64,000 bases of DNA from an uncultured Polaribacter sp. (GCF_947503875.1 NZ_CANNFH010000003.1:186001-250000), one strand, 5' to 3'; shown: positions 19,674 to 29,945, counted from the first letter of the stretch. Numbers and translations: made by a program. Notes: generated by a model not told the origin, from the sequence alone.

Positions 19674-20033
19674 AAATTCTATACAAATTACGAACTGTAT
19701 TTATCAACATCTCAATAAAACAATCATCAGAGTAATATTATCGCAATTAAATATTATAAACCTATTACAATTTGTTTTTGGGTATTCATTTTTATAGTTT
19801 TGCAATGTGACAGTTAGGATACACAAAGCAAGAAACTTCAGAATATTTAATTTCAACTTTTTAGTTTTTAGAAATCAAACTAAAAAATTTATACCTCCTC
19901 ACCCTTTATTTTAAATACATTATTACTTGTATTTTTTCCTTGTTTAGATAAATATTTTTATTTATCCCCTATTTCTTATTAGCTTATTATAGCAATCACT
20001 TTAACGTTTTATAAAAACATTAAATCATAGATA
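19663..20033. other. Intergenic region with a hairpin, no gene seen
   Basis: 371 bp of AT-rich sequence upstream of the acetyltransferase-proCBA operon. It holds a 10-bp inverted repeat (19858-19867 with 19877-19886, 9-nt loop) without a T tract. No frame with protein-like content was found, and no known riboswitch or leader peptide rich in proline codons. Confidence 0.5.
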
Positions 20034-20477
20034 ATGACCATTGAAATTTTTGATGCCTTCAACAGGATGTCATTCTTAAACATTAATAGAATTACCAACT
20101 TTCTACACGAACATTTAGAGGATTGTAAAGATCCAAAAAAAGCTATTCTCAACTCTTTAAATTATGCTGCTAAAGAAATTACTAGTTTAGGAGGTTACAC
20201 ATTTGTAATGAAAAAAGGTGATGAAATTATTGGTGCGGTAGTTATTAATAAAACTGGTATGAGTGAATATCAATCAGAAAATTTAATGACTTATTTAGCG
20301 ATTCATAAAAACTACAGGAAAAAAGGCTACGCTACAAAGCTAATTAAAAAATCTATAAATTATTGCAATGGTAACATCACTTTAAATATAAAAAAAGAGA
20401 ACAAAGCTATAAAGCTTTTCGAAAAAAATGGCTTTGAATCAAACAAAATAGAAATGACTCTTCATAAAAAAAAGTAA
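20034..20477 (+). CDS. GNAT-family N-acetyltransferase
   Basis: A 147-residue acetyltransferase. The acetyl-CoA binding motif (R/Q-x-x-G-x-G/A) is visible as YRKKGYATKLIKKS near residues 98-111, followed by the usual ENKAIKLFEKNGFE helix. It is the first gene of a run with proC, proB and proA (30 bp before proC), so it is probably co-transcribed with proline synthesis. The substrate is unknown; glutamate-family metabolites are possible by context only. Confidence 0.85.
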   Translation: MTIEIFDAFNRMSFLNINRITNFLHEHLEDCKDPKKAILNSLNYAAKEITSLGGYTFVMKKGDEIIGAVVINKTGMSEYQSENLMTYLAIHKNYRKKGYATKLIKKSINYCNGNITLNIKKENKAIKLFEKNGFESNKIEMTLHKKK

Positions 20478-20507
20478 ATAATTAATAACAAATAATAAAA
20501 AGTAAAA

Positions 20508-21314
20508 ATGAAAATTTTAGTTATCGGAGCAGGAAATATGGGCTTAACTTATGCAGAAGGAATGTCGAAATCAAAATTATTAAAGAAAAAAAATATTATG
20601 GTTTTAGACAATTCCGAAGAAAAACTAGAGGCACTGAATGAAATATCTCATTTCGACGCTTTTAAAGAATTAGAAGACTGTGTGCCTAAAGCAGATATTA
20701 TTTTTATTGCTGTAAAACCTTATCATGCAGAGAATTTATTTAAAGCTTTAAAATCGTTTACAAAACCAGGGCAAGTTTTAATTTCTATAATGGCTGGTGT
20801 ACATATTAACAATATTAAAAAATATTCTGGATTAACAAAAATTGTAAGGGCAATGCCCAATTTACCTGCTCAAATTGGTAAAGGATTAACTTCTTACGTT
20901 ACTTCTCAAGAAGTTTCTCGAATAGAAAAATTAACTGTAGAAAGTCTGTTAGATACTACAGGAAAATCTATGGAAGTTACCAGTGAAAAATTTATTGATG
21001 CATCTACAGGTATTTCTGGAAGTGGACCAGCTTACGTTTTTTATTTTATGCAAAGTATGATGGAAGCTGCATTAAAAATGGGTTTCTCTAAAAACGATTC
21101 AACTGTTTTAGTAAGCCAAACCTTTACAGGTGCTGTAGAACTTTTTAATCAATCTAACCTTTCCCCTAATTCTTGGATGGAAAAAGTAGCCTCTAAAGGA
21201 GGCACAACACGTGCTGCTTTAGATTCAATGGAAGATAATAATGTAAACGAATTAATTAAAGATGCCGCTTTTGCTGCTTTTAATAGAGCTGTAGAACTGG
21301 GTAAAGAAAATTAA
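20508..21314 (+). CDS. proC: Pyrroline-5-carboxylate reductase
   Basis: It catalyses the last step of proline synthesis, the NAD(P)H reduction of 1-pyrroline-5-carboxylate. It has 268 residues with an N-terminal Rossmann motif VIGAGNMG (5-12), the central AVKPYHAE segment, and the C-terminal ProC signature around SGSGPAYVFYFMQSMMEAA and SKGGTTRAALDSME. It is 2 bp from proB, in one operon with the acetyltransferase, proB and proA. Confidence 0.97.
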   Translation: MKILVIGAGNMGLTYAEGMSKSKLLKKKNIMVLDNSEEKLEALNEISHFDAFKELEDCVPKADIIFIAVKPYHAENLFKALKSFTKPGQVLISIMAGVHINNIKKYSGLTKIVRAMPNLPAQIGKGLTSYVTSQEVSRIEKLTVESLLDTTGKSMEVTSEKFIDASTGISGSGPAYVFYFMQSMMEAALKMGFSKNDSTVLVSQTFTGAVELFNQSNLSPNSWMEKVASKGGTTRAALDSMEDNNVNELIKDAAFAAFNRAVELGKEN

Positions 21315-21316
21315 AA

Positions 21317-22087
21317 ATGAACAAAGAAAGAATAGTTATTAAAGTAGGTACAAATGTAATGACAAATAGAGATAACAGAATTGTGAGACCTGTTTTAAGA
21401 CGCTTGGTAAAGCAAGTTGCAGAATTGTATGAAAGAGGTATTTCTACCATTTTAGTTTCTTCTGGATCTGTAATTGCAGGTAGAGAAGTTTTAGGAGAAT
21501 CTTCCATAGAAAATGAGCCACAAAGAAGACAGGTTTATTCTGCCATTGGACAACCAAGAATGATGCGTCATTACTATAACTTATTTAACGATTATGGTAT
21601 GAAATGCGCACAGGTTTTACCTACAAAAAGAGATTTTAGTCCAGGAGTTCACAGGCAAAATATGATTAATTGTTGCGAAGGTTTAATGTCTGAAGGAGTT
21701 ATACCTATTGCTAATGAAGATGATGCAGTTTCTGTAACCATGTCTATGTTTTCTGACAATGACGAATTGGCGAGTTTAATTGCACAGTTAATTAATGCTG
21801 ATAAATTAATTATTTTAACAGACATTGATGGCCTGTATACTGGTCATCCAGATTCCAAAAATAGTGATTTAATATCCGATGTAAATCCTGATGAAAATTT
21901 AAATAAATACATCCAAAAAAACAATAAAAAACCAGGTGAAGGAAGAGGTGGAATGGGTTCTAAATTAGATTATGCACAAAAAGCTGCTGCTAATAATATT
22001 CCTACTTTTATTGCCAATGGAAAAAGAGATAATACAATTATTGATATTATCGATGGAAAATCTGTCGGAACAAAAGTAGCCTTATAA
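21317..22087 (+). CDS. proB: Glutamate 5-kinase, short form without PUA domain
   Basis: It phosphorylates glutamate to gamma-glutamyl phosphate, the first step of proline synthesis. It has 256 residues, an amino acid kinase fold only (IVIKVGTNVMTN, SSGSVIAGREVL, IANEDDAVS, LTDIDGLYTGHP, GRGGMGSKLDYA). The C-terminal PUA domain of E. coli ProB is absent; such short forms are known. Feedback inhibition by proline is a property of the kinase domain and may persist. Confidence 0.96.
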   Translation: MNKERIVIKVGTNVMTNRDNRIVRPVLRRLVKQVAELYERGISTILVSSGSVIAGREVLGESSIENEPQRRQVYSAIGQPRMMRHYYNLFNDYGMKCAQVLPTKRDFSPGVHRQNMINCCEGLMSEGVIPIANEDDAVSVTMSMFSDNDELASLIAQLINADKLIILTDIDGLYTGHPDSKNSDLISDVNPDENLNKYIQKNNKKPGEGRGGMGSKLDYAQKAAANNIPTFIANGKRDNTIIDIIDGKSVGTKVAL

Positions 22088-22098
22088 AAATAAAAGAG

Positions 22099-23298
22099 AT
22101 GAAATTAATAAATACAGAACTAAAAAATAACGTTTTAATAAGTATGACAAAAATTCTCGATAATAATCGAGAAGAATTATTACAAGCAAATAAAAAAGAT
22201 TTAGATGCTTTTTCAAAAGAAGATCAAGCTATGTTTGACCGTCTCATTTTAAACAATAAAAAAATTGATGGAATGATAAAAGCCATCAATGAAGTAAAAG
22301 CACAAGAAGACCCAGTAAATCAAATTATAAGTGATAAATATTTAGCAAACGGCTTACAAGTAACCAACAAAACTGCACCTTTTGGTACTATTATGATTAT
22401 TTACGAATCTAGACCAGATGTAACCATAGAAGCAGCTGTTTTAGCCTTAAAAGCTAATAATAAAATACTCTTAAAAGGTGGTAAAGAAGCTATAAATAGT
22501 AATAAAGTTTTAGTGTCTTTCTGGCATAAAGCATTAATTGAAAATAATCTACCTACAGATTACATAAAGTTAATGCAACTAAACAGAGAAGAAACACAAG
22601 CCTTTTTAAAAAACCCAAAAGAACAATTAGATTTAATTGTACCAAGAGGTGGAGAAAAGTTAATTTCTTTTGTAAAAGAACATGCAACATGTGCTGTTTT
22701 AATTAGTGGTAGAGGAAATAATTTTATATATGTTGATAAAAATGTAGATTGGGATAAAACCTTAAATGTAATTATTAACGCAAAAACAGATAAAATTTCC
22801 GCTTGCAATGCTTTAGATAAAATTTTAATCAATTCAAATATTACAAATTATAACGCGAAATTAAGAGAGCTAGAAGCTATTTTAAAAGAAAAAAAGGTGG
22901 AAATATTAGTAGATAAAAAAGTAAAAGATACTCTAAAAGAGGCTACGTTAATAAAGGATGTAAGTATTTGGAAACAGGAATTTTTAGCTTTAAAATGTTG
23001 TCTTGGATCTGTTGATGATTTAGAGGAAGCTATTACTATTATTAATGAAAACTCAGGTGGTCATTCAGCTTCAATAATGACTAAAAATAATGATAATGCA
23101 AACAAATTTATGCAACAAGTAGATTGTGCTGCTGTTTATAAAAATGCATCTACACGTTTTACAGATGGTGGAGAATTAGGTGTTGGTGCAGAATTGGCAA
23201 TAAGTACAGATAAGTTACATCACAGAGGCCCATTAGGTTTAAAAGAATTGGTGACCAACAAATACTATATTTTTGGAGATGGGCATTTGCGTGTCTAA
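22099..23298 (+). CDS. proA: Gamma-glutamyl phosphate reductase
   Basis: It reduces gamma-glutamyl phosphate to glutamate semialdehyde, which cyclises to the ProC substrate. It has 399 residues with the aldehyde-dehydrogenase fold: PFGTIMIIYESRPDVT, LKGGKEAINSN, LIVPRGGEKLI, the catalytic Cys in SACNALDK and the C-terminal FTDGGELGVGAELAIS. It is 11 bp after proB and is the last gene of the operon; a strong terminator follows at 23674. Confidence 0.97.
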   Translation: MKLINTELKNNVLISMTKILDNNREELLQANKKDLDAFSKEDQAMFDRLILNNKKIDGMIKAINEVKAQEDPVNQIISDKYLANGLQVTNKTAPFGTIMIIYESRPDVTIEAAVLALKANNKILLKGGKEAINSNKVLVSFWHKALIENNLPTDYIKLMQLNREETQAFLKNPKEQLDLIVPRGGEKLISFVKEHATCAVLISGRGNNFIYVDKNVDWDKTLNVIINAKTDKISACNALDKILINSNITNYNAKLRELEAILKEKKVEILVDKKVKDTLKEATLIKDVSIWKQEFLALKCCLGSVDDLEEAITIINENSGGHSASIMTKNNDNANKFMQQVDCAAVYKNASTRFTDGGELGVGAELAISTDKLHHRGPLGLKELVTNKYYIFGDGHLRV

Positions 23299-23730
23299 TA
23301 TTTTTAACTTTGAAAAATAATCAAAAAAATATTATACCCATACAGGTAAAGGTTTATTTAGTATTAAATAAACCATAGGAATTTATAAAAACATGTTACC
23401 AATTATTTTTCTTAAGAAAAAGTTTTAAGCACCAAAATATAACTATATTAAATTGGGAAATACAAGATTTAAGTCCAGCCGTTTTTTAGAATCCAAATTT
23501 AAAAACGGGTAAAAATAGAAATGAAAAAGTATCTTTTTAAAGCGCTGTTAATATAGGGCTAATTAATAATTGTAGAAAGCATTTCTAAATACGGAAAACT
23601 AGTTATAAAGTAAATAAAAAAGTTATTGTAAATAGATTTATAAAATATTTAAGTTAAATTCTAAAAAATGAATAAAAACCCCCAAGAATTAAATTCTTGG
23701 GGGTTTAAAATTTATAAGATAATTCTATTT
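23299..23730. other. Intergenic region with hairpins, no gene seen
   Basis: 432 bp between convergent proA and guaB. It contains a perfect 10-bp stem with a 4-nt loop (23351-23374) without a T tract, a second 8-bp stem (23479-23486 with 23501-23508), and the proA/guaB terminator. No protein-like frame was seen. The two free hairpins could be RNA processing sites or decayed repeats. Confidence 0.5.
23674..23706. terminator. Bidirectional terminator between proA and guaB
   Basis: A perfect stem with five G:C pairs at its base (23679-23689 with 23693-23703), a 3-nt loop, and A/T runs on both sides, so it can serve both convergent genes. Confidence 0.9.
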
Positions 23731-25206
23731 CTACCTTCTACTATAATTAGGAGATTCTTTCGTAATTGCAACATCATGAGGGTGACTTTCATTAATTCCG
23801 CTTGCGGTAATTCTAACAAACTTCCCTGTTTCTTTTAATGTAGCCACATCTTTTGCGCCACAATAGCCCATTCCTGCGCGTAAACCACCAATAAATTGAT
23901 GTATACTTTCAAAAAGTTCTCCTTTATAAGGCACTCTTCCAACAATTCCTTCTGGAACTAATTTTTTAATATCTGCCTCTACATCTTGAAAGTATCTGTC
24001 TTTAGAACCTTGTTTCATAGCTTCAACAGAACCCATTCCACGATAAGACTTAAATTTTCTTCCTTCGTAAATAATTGTTTCTCCTGGAGATTCTTTTGTA
24101 CCTGCCAATAAAGAACCTAACATTACAGAATCTGCACCTGCTGCAATCGCCTTTGGTATATCTCCTGTATAACGAATTCCTCCATCTGCAATTACTGGCA
24201 CTCCACTACCTTTGATAGCCGCTGCAACTTCTAATACCGCAGAAAACTGTGGGAAACCAACACCTGCAACAACTCTTGTTGTACAAATAGAACCTGGTCC
24301 AATACCAACTTTTACAGCATCTGCACCAGCTTCTACTAAATATTTAGCAGCCGAAGCTGTAGCAATGTTACCCACAACAACATCTAAATCTGGAAACTTA
24401 GCTTTTACTTGTTTTAAAACAGTTACCACACCTTTTGTATGCCCATGAGCTGTATCTATAATTACAGCATCTACACCTGCATTTACAAGGGCTTCTGCTC
24501 TTTCAACAGCATCACCTGTAACACCTAAGGCAGCTGCAACTCTAAGCCTACCAAAAGAATCTTTATTCGCAATTGGTTTTTGGGTAACTTTTGTAATATC
24601 TCTGAAAGTAATTAACCCCTTTAAAACGTTGTCTTTATCAACAATTAAAAGCTTTTCTATTTTATGTTGTTGCAATATTAATTCTGCATCTTTTAAAGAA
24701 GTACCAACAGCAGCTGTAACCAAGTTTTCACTTGTCATCACTTCCACAATAGGTCTTTTACTCTCATGCTCAAAACGTAAATCTCTGTTGGTTACAATAC
24801 CTCTTAAAATCCCATTATCATCTACAATAGGAATTCCTCCAATACCGTGTTCTTTCATGTTGGCATTTGCATCTGAAACAGTTGCCGTTAAAGGTAAGGT
24901 TACAGGATCTAAAATCATCCCAGACTCTGCACGTTTCACTCTTCTCACTTCTTGTGCTTGTTGCGCAATAGTCATATTTTTGTGTAAAACACCAATTCCA
25001 CCTTCTCTAGCAATTGCAATAGCTAAGGCAGATTCTGTTACTGTGTCCATTGCTGCAGAAGCAATTGGTACATTTATAGTAATGTTTCTGGTAAATTTTG
25101 TTTGAATGTTAACTTCTCTTGGAAGTACTTCAGAAAAGGCAGGAACTAACAAAACGTCATCGTATGTTAATCCTTCTCCTACAATTTTATTTTCGTGTGC
25201 TGTCAT
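23731..25206 (-). CDS. guaB: IMP dehydrogenase
   Basis: It oxidises IMP to XMP, the committed step of GMP synthesis. It has 491 residues from the ATG at 25206 ([20 protein letters not shown]); a TTG two codons upstream is less likely. Two CBS domains (about 95-210) interrupt the TIM barrel. The catalytic loop Cys is C308 in GPGSICTTR, and the flap region [26 protein letters not shown] is intact. It is a single gene with a terminator shared with proA. Confidence 0.98.
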   Translation of the reverse strand: MTAHENKIVGEGLTYDDVLLVPAFSEVLPREVNIQTKFTRNITINVPIASAAMDTVTESALAIAIAREGGIGVLHKNMTIAQQAQEVRRVKRAESGMILDPVTLPLTATVSDANANMKEHGIGGIPIVDDNGILRGIVTNRDLRFEHESKRPIVEVMTSENLVTAAVGTSLKDAELILQQHKIEKLLIVDKDNVLKGLITFRDITKVTQKPIANKDSFGRLRVAAALGVTGDAVERAEALVNAGVDAVIIDTAHGHTKGVVTVLKQVKAKFPDLDVVVGNIATASAAKYLVEAGADAVKVGIGPGSICTTRVVAGVGFPQFSAVLEVAAAIKGSGVPVIADGGIRYTGDIPKAIAAGADSVMLGSLLAGTKESPGETIIYEGRKFKSYRGMGSVEAMKQGSKDRYFQDVEADIKKLVPEGIVGRVPYKGELFESIHQFIGGLRAGMGYCGAKDVATLKETGKFVRITASGINESHPHDVAITKESPNYSRR

Positions 25207-25271
25207 GTGCAATTAAAGTATAATTGCGTGCAAATTTACAATTATTAATTGAGTTAAAAGTAAATAAATAG

Positions 25272-25994
25272 TTAAGATATTTTATTGTACTTACTAGTCC
25301 AACAATATGCACTAAAGTTTTTACCAGATGCTACCCCGTAAAAGAAAAACATACCAATAATTCCTTTTACAAAAAACAAGAATAAAATTGCCAATTCGCC
25401 AAAGTTAGACATGTCTCCATAAAATAAGTCCTTCGTGATAAAAGTACCAAATACGCTGGCAAGTAAAACTGCTATTAATAAATTTTCCACATTTTTAATT
25501 GCCCAAAATTTTGCTTTTCTCAATGGGTGTAAATCTGTCCCCCATTTGTGTATTAAATAATAATATCCATTTCCCATTGGTGCAAATAACAAAGGATCAT
25601 CTGCCTCATTCAAGGTAAATAATTTTGATGGTGCTATAATTTTAAAACCGTCTAAAATGGTATTATGCTCCTCTTCTATCTGATTAATTTTAGAAACAAC
25701 ATCTTGCGGATAATCTCCTTTAAAATATTTTGTATCTAAAAAACGTAAACGGTAGTCAACACAAATTTTTTCTATCTGTGAAATGTGAAAAATTGCATCT
25801 GCAGATACTTTATCAATATTAAAAGAATTTAAAGTTCGGTTTATAGGTGATTTAGAAAGTCGCTCTAAAACAGAATCTTGTTTAATATCTATTTCATTAA
25901 AAATAGTTTGTACCCAAGATAGTACTTGCTCAGAATTTGTTTGTTTACCTCTAATTTCTATTAGTTTCTGTTGAATATCAATTGGTTGTAACAT
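25272..25994 (-). CDS. Membrane protein of unknown function
   Basis: A 240-residue protein I do not recognise. Residues 1-160 are predicted soluble and mixed helical. The segment FAPMGNGYYYLIHKWGTDLHP precedes two hydrophobic segments at about 170-187 and 202-225 (ENLLIAVLLASVFGTFITK; LAILFLFFVKGIIGMFFFYGVASG). It is likely an inner membrane protein with a long cytosolic N-terminus. It lies between guaB and the TonB receptor, and a dyad like those of the iron-type locus lies upstream at 26062-26084. Confidence 0.75.
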   Translation of the reverse strand: MLQPIDIQQKLIEIRGKQTNSEQVLSWVQTIFNEIDIKQDSVLERLSKSPINRTLNSFNIDKVSADAIFHISQIEKICVDYRLRFLDTKYFKGDYPQDVVSKINQIEEEHNTILDGFKIIAPSKLFTLNEADDPLLFAPMGNGYYYLIHKWGTDLHPLRKAKFWAIKNVENLLIAVLLASVFGTFITKDLFYGDMSNFGELAILFLFFVKGIIGMFFFYGVASGKNFSAYCWTSKYNKIS

Positions 25995-26061
25995 AATTTC
26001 TAAATTTTACTCGAAGATAGAACAGAAATCCCAATTTTCAAAATACTTCAGAAAAACCCGA

Positions 26062-26084
26062 TTATTTAGAACTATTTTAAATTA
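26062..26084. promoter_or_regulatory. Possible third 23-bp dyad, weaker
   Basis: TTATTT-N11-AAATTA has one mismatch to the TTATTT-N11-AAATAA sites at 31060 and 32409 and shares ten identical starting bases (TTATTTAGAA) with the latter. It overlaps the stop of the TonB receptor gene and lies 68 bp upstream of the 240-residue membrane protein gene. Confidence 0.35.
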
Positions 26085-28499
26085 AAATTTCAATTCTAAA
26101 CCTAAATAAAAATTTCTTGGTGCAGAAGGTATAATTCCTGGCCCGGGATAACCTGTTGCTCTTCTTGTAAAATAATTAGCATTTAATAAGTTATTTACAC
26201 CACCCTCTATTTTTGCAATTTTATATTTGTAAGCAAGACTAAAATCTAATATAGAATAAGCAGGTATTTCTCCTATGATACCACTAATATCTCCAGAACC
26301 AGAATTTTGTGCATCTGTAAATTGGCTAGATAAATACGTGTATTGCAAACTTGTAGTAAAATTTTTATACCCAAATTTTAGCCCTGTTTTTAAATTAACA
26401 TCTGGCACAAATTCTACCCTCTTACCCAAAATACCGTTTGTAATTGCATTGGTGTATTCAGAATTTATAAAGCTAGTGTTTATGAAGTAATTCAACACAA
26501 AATCGTTATTCAACTGTAAAACCTTTTTTAAATTAAAATCAAATACAGATTCTACTCCCAAAATTCTAGCATCTCCTATATTTGTTCTTAACTGTCCCAA
26601 ATTGTTTACTGGCGGAATTTCAGTAAACAAAAAACCAATTCTATTTTTATAGAACAATCCAAAAACATTAAAATCATAAGACACAAAATTATTCCAATTT
26701 CCTCTTAGACCAAAATCTGTAGAAAAACCATTTTCATCTTCTAAATTTACATCCACTGCATTCGCAGGATTTACAATATTAATATCTGAAAACGTAATAG
26801 ACCTATAATTTTGAGAAATATTGCCATAAAATTCCAAAGATTTATTTTTTTTATAACTTGCCCCCAATCCTAATAAAATAAAAGAACGTTCTTTTACATT
26901 GTCTACTTCATTTACAATACTACCAATTGGGTTGCCTGCATTGTCTGTATTTGTAATTTTACCTAAACCATTGCTGGCTGTCTTTATATACTCTAAACGT
27001 GCTCCTGGCGTAACAGAAAACTTATCAGAAAAATAAAAAATATTTTCTCCAAAAAAAGCCAAATTTAAATTGGGATTGGTAAATTCTCCTTGAATTCTAT
27101 AATCTGGAAACTTTGCTATAGCAGAAGAAAAATTAGCATCTGCATCTGCTGTTCCTGGCCCTTGTGAATCTGTATTTTCTGCTTTATAAAATTTTGTACC
27201 TATTAAAAAGGTAGCTTTTTTATTTGCAATTGTATACTTTTTTAAAAATCTTGCTTCAAAACCAAAATTATTAAAATCGCCAATTAATAATTCTCTTGCC
27301 CCACCAGAATCTGGTAAATCTACCCTTCTGTTTCTAAATCCTATGGCTTTTCTAGACGCATTTAAACCGAAAAAATTAAAAGAGAAATTCGCCTTACTAT
27401 TAAATTTATGTTCCCATTTTAGATTGTACAAAAACCAATCTACTTTAAACCAATTTCTACTTCTGTTGCTCTGAAACGGATTTGCATTAAAACTAGTATC
27501 TGTTAAACCACCTGCCTGCTTTGCTAAATAGTCTAAATAGGTTAATTCTACCGAAAACGTATCTTTATCATTAGGTGCATATTTAAAATTGGCAAATGCA
27601 TTTTTTGACTCAAAATTAGAGTTTGGTCTAAACCCGTCTCCTCTTTTATAATTTACATAAGTATAGTAAGAAAATTTACCTTTGGTGCCACTAACACTTG
27701 TAAAATTGGCAAACAAGCCAAAACTACCCGCAGTATTTCTTGTAATTAATTCAAAAGGTTTTTTACTTGGTTTTTTGGTGATAAAATTAATTAAGCCGCC
27801 AAATTGCGTACCATATTGTAAAGATGCTGCACCTCTTACAATTTGAATCTCGTCTAAACCTTCTGTTGCTGGTGTATAATAACTTTCTGGGTAACCCAAA
27901 ACATCTGCACTAATGTCATAACCATTTTGCCTTGTGTTAAAATTAGCTGTTCTATTGGGATCTAAACCTCTGCCACCAATATTTAATTGCAAACCAGCAT
28001 CATCATTTTGAAAAATATTTAAGCCTGCAATTTGGTTGTAAATTTGCCTGGCATTATTGGTTGCTAAATTTGCTGCAGATTGATTAACCAAAACAACCTC
28101 TGTTTTTTTTCCAGCAAAAATAGAAGTGCCTTCTACGTCTTTTAAACGTTTTAATTCGAATACTTTTTCTTTTCTAGCTTGAATTTGTATCTCAGATAAA
28201 TCTTCGGAAAAATATGCTAGTACTACATTTAAATTGGTATAGTTTTCTGAGGTTACATATTTATTTTGCAACCTAAACTCTTCTGCGTAAAAAATTAGGC
28301 CTATCTCTTTATTTTTAATCGCAAAAGAAAACTTCCCTAAAATACCTGTTTGTCCTAATAAATTTCCACTTTGGTCATAAATTTGTACCTTGTTAATTGG
28401 TATATCTTTTTCTGTAACTACTTTACCAGTAATCTTATATTGTGCAAAAAGTAAAGATTGAAAACACAATAAAAAACCTAATAAAATTTTAATCTTCAT
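26082..28499 (-). CDS. TonB-dependent outer membrane receptor, FecA-like
   Basis: An 805-residue outer membrane receptor for active uptake of a ligand, probably a ferric complex. It has a signal peptide (MKIKILLGFLLCFQSLLFAQ), a carboxypeptidase-regulatory-like domain (about 20-110), a TonB plug (about 125-255, with NIGGRGLDPNRTANFNTRQNG and EIQIVRGAASLQYGTQFGG) and a beta-barrel to the C-terminal aromatic residue (FYLGLELKF). The plug resembles FecA-type receptors. It starts 3 bp after the stop of the HTTM gene, so the two are co-transcribed downstream of imelysin and DUF4856. The ligand is inferred from context. Confidence 0.92.
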   Translation of the reverse strand: MKIKILLGFLLCFQSLLFAQYKITGKVVTEKDIPINKVQIYDQSGNLLGQTGILGKFSFAIKNKEIGLIFYAEEFRLQNKYVTSENYTNLNVVLAYFSEDLSEIQIQARKEKVFELKRLKDVEGTSIFAGKKTEVVLVNQSAANLATNNARQIYNQIAGLNIFQNDDAGLQLNIGGRGLDPNRTANFNTRQNGYDISADVLGYPESYYTPATEGLDEIQIVRGAASLQYGTQFGGLINFITKKPSKKPFELITRNTAGSFGLFANFTSVSGTKGKFSYYTYVNYKRGDGFRPNSNFESKNAFANFKYAPNDKDTFSVELTYLDYLAKQAGGLTDTSFNANPFQSNRSRNWFKVDWFLYNLKWEHKFNSKANFSFNFFGLNASRKAIGFRNRRVDLPDSGGARELLIGDFNNFGFEARFLKKYTIANKKATFLIGTKFYKAENTDSQGPGTADADANFSSAIAKFPDYRIQGEFTNPNLNLAFFGENIFYFSDKFSVTPGARLEYIKTASNGLGKITNTDNAGNPIGSIVNEVDNVKERSFILLGLGASYKKNKSLEFYGNISQNYRSITFSDINIVNPANAVDVNLEDENGFSTDFGLRGNWNNFVSYDFNVFGLFYKNRIGFLFTEIPPVNNLGQLRTNIGDARILGVESVFDFNLKKVLQLNNDFVLNYFINTSFINSEYTNAITNGILGKRVEFVPDVNLKTGLKFGYKNFTTSLQYTYLSSQFTDAQNSGSGDISGIIGEIPAYSILDFSLAYKYKIAKIEGGVNNLLNANYFTRRATGYPGPGIIPSAPRNFYLGLELKF

Positions 28500-28502
28500 A
28501 TT

Positions 28503-29891
28503 TTATATACCTTTTATCTCTATTTTAGTAGAAAACGGAAGTATCCATTTTTTGTGTTTAAATGTTCTTTTTTCTTGGTACAAATCTACAGTATTATTCA
28601 CAAATTTAGTACTTAATCTTCCATTAAGTGCTACATAACTTTCTGCAAAAACTGCTACATTTTTATGCCCTTGTTTTGTAAAATGATCTCCTAAAAAATG
28701 GGCATATTCTAAAATAAAATCAGGTTGAAAACTCATTTGTTTTTCTTGAAATGATGTTAAAAAATCAGTATTATCAACCATAAAAAATTTGCCTGTTTTG
28801 GTGTCTACAATTTTAAAATTTGTACTACCTGCCTTTTCCATGAGCATTACACGCCAAGAAAAACGATAGCCTTCTTCTGTCCAGAATAATTCTCCAGGAT
28901 ACAACAAATAACGCCATGGACATAAAAATTGAATCGCAAAAAATAAGATTAGAATTGGGTAGCTAATTTTTGCTATGGTTTTTGAAAATGTATAGTGATC
29001 AATTATTGAAATAGTATTCGCCTTCGATTGATTTTTTGACTTTTTTAGAAAAGAAAATTTAGATAAAAATTGTTGAATTATAGTGATTATTTTGTGATGT
29101 AATTTTGCATCAAAGAAAATTAATGCAGAAACAATCATAATAAAAGGAAACATACCAATTGGGAATAAAACTCTAGTAAATACATGAAAAAATACTACAA
29201 AAACAAAGGCTATAATGCGTGTTCTTTTGTACAAGAGTAAAAACGGAATTGCCAAATCATACAACATACCAGACCAACTCATGGCAAAATGAAACCAATT
29301 TTGCTGCATTAAGTTTTCGCCAATAAAAGGCAAATTATACTTAGAAGGCAACCAAATTTTTAAGGGTTGTGCTCTAAACAACCAATCTGAGTTTAATTTG
29401 GCTAAACCTGCATAAAAATAAACTACGCTTAAAAGAAGTTTTATACTGTCAATAGTCCACTTTGGTATGTTTGTGTATTTTTTTTTGTTGATGAAAGCAT
29501 CTACAGAAAATGTAGCGTTTGCAGGTAAAAAAATCATTAAAAAACTAAGAATACTTATAAAATAATAATGGTTTAAATAGGTAGTTTTATCCATTAATTC
29601 AATGTACAAAAACGAAAGAAAAAAAGTAATTATAGCTACCCTATATTTGTAACCCATTGCCACAAACAATGCAGCTAAACCACAAATAACAAAAAATAAA
29701 TACGTGTAATTACCAAGTGGTTTTACCCAACTAAAACCTAGGTAAGAAAAGTGAAAATTAGGTTTTAAATACAGTTTTTCTATCCAACCATTTGCCCAAA
29801 AACGAACAATGCTTGCAAACATCATTAAACCAAAAAACAAACGGAAAACAGCTAAAGGTGCTGCATTGGTTTGTTTTTTAAAATTGTACAT
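28503..29891 (-). CDS. HTTM protein, vitamin K-dependent gamma-carboxylase homologue
   Basis: A 462-residue polytopic membrane protein. The segment DKTTYLNHYYF (101-111) aligns without gaps to the DKTSWNNHSYLY region of the animal gamma-glutamyl carboxylase, whose Lys is the catalytic base as I recall; here it is K102, with H108 also kept. Further matches are YFYAGLAKLNSDWL and FPIGMFPFIM. The soluble C-terminal part (about 340-462) is much shorter than in animals. The gene is the first after a terminator following imelysin and is coupled to the TonB receptor. Whether it carboxylates a protein, and which one, is unknown. Confidence 0.85.
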   Translation of the reverse strand: MYNFKKQTNAAPLAVFRLFFGLMMFASIVRFWANGWIEKLYLKPNFHFSYLGFSWVKPLGNYTYLFFVICGLAALFVAMGYKYRVAIITFFLSFLYIELMDKTTYLNHYYFISILSFLMIFLPANATFSVDAFINKKKYTNIPKWTIDSIKLLLSVVYFYAGLAKLNSDWLFRAQPLKIWLPSKYNLPFIGENLMQQNWFHFAMSWSGMLYDLAIPFLLLYKRTRIIAFVFVVFFHVFTRVLFPIGMFPFIMIVSALIFFDAKLHHKIITIIQQFLSKFSFLKKSKNQSKANTISIIDHYTFSKTIAKISYPILILFFAIQFLCPWRYLLYPGELFWTEEGYRFSWRVMLMEKAGSTNFKIVDTKTGKFFMVDNTDFLTSFQEKQMSFQPDFILEYAHFLGDHFTKQGHKNVAVFAESYVALNGRLSTKFVNNTVDLYQEKRTFKHKKWILPFSTKIEIKGI

Positions 29892-29903
29892 AAATTTAGT
29901 ATC

Positions 29904-29945
29904 ATAAAAAAACCTGATTATATTTTTGTAAAAATATAATCAGGT
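29904..29945 (-). terminator. Terminator between imelysin and HTTM genes
   Basis: A perfect 16-bp stem (29912-29927 with 29930-29945) with a 2-nt loop, followed on the minus strand by T7. It lies 24 bp after the imelysin stop and 13 bp before the HTTM start, so HTTM and the TonB receptor need readthrough or an internal promoter. Confidence 0.85.

Noticed and set aside
23351..23374. Perfect 10-bp hairpin after proA as a terminator or riboswitch
   Set aside because: No T tract and no larger conserved fold; the real terminator is at 23674. Kept only as a hairpin in the intergenic description.
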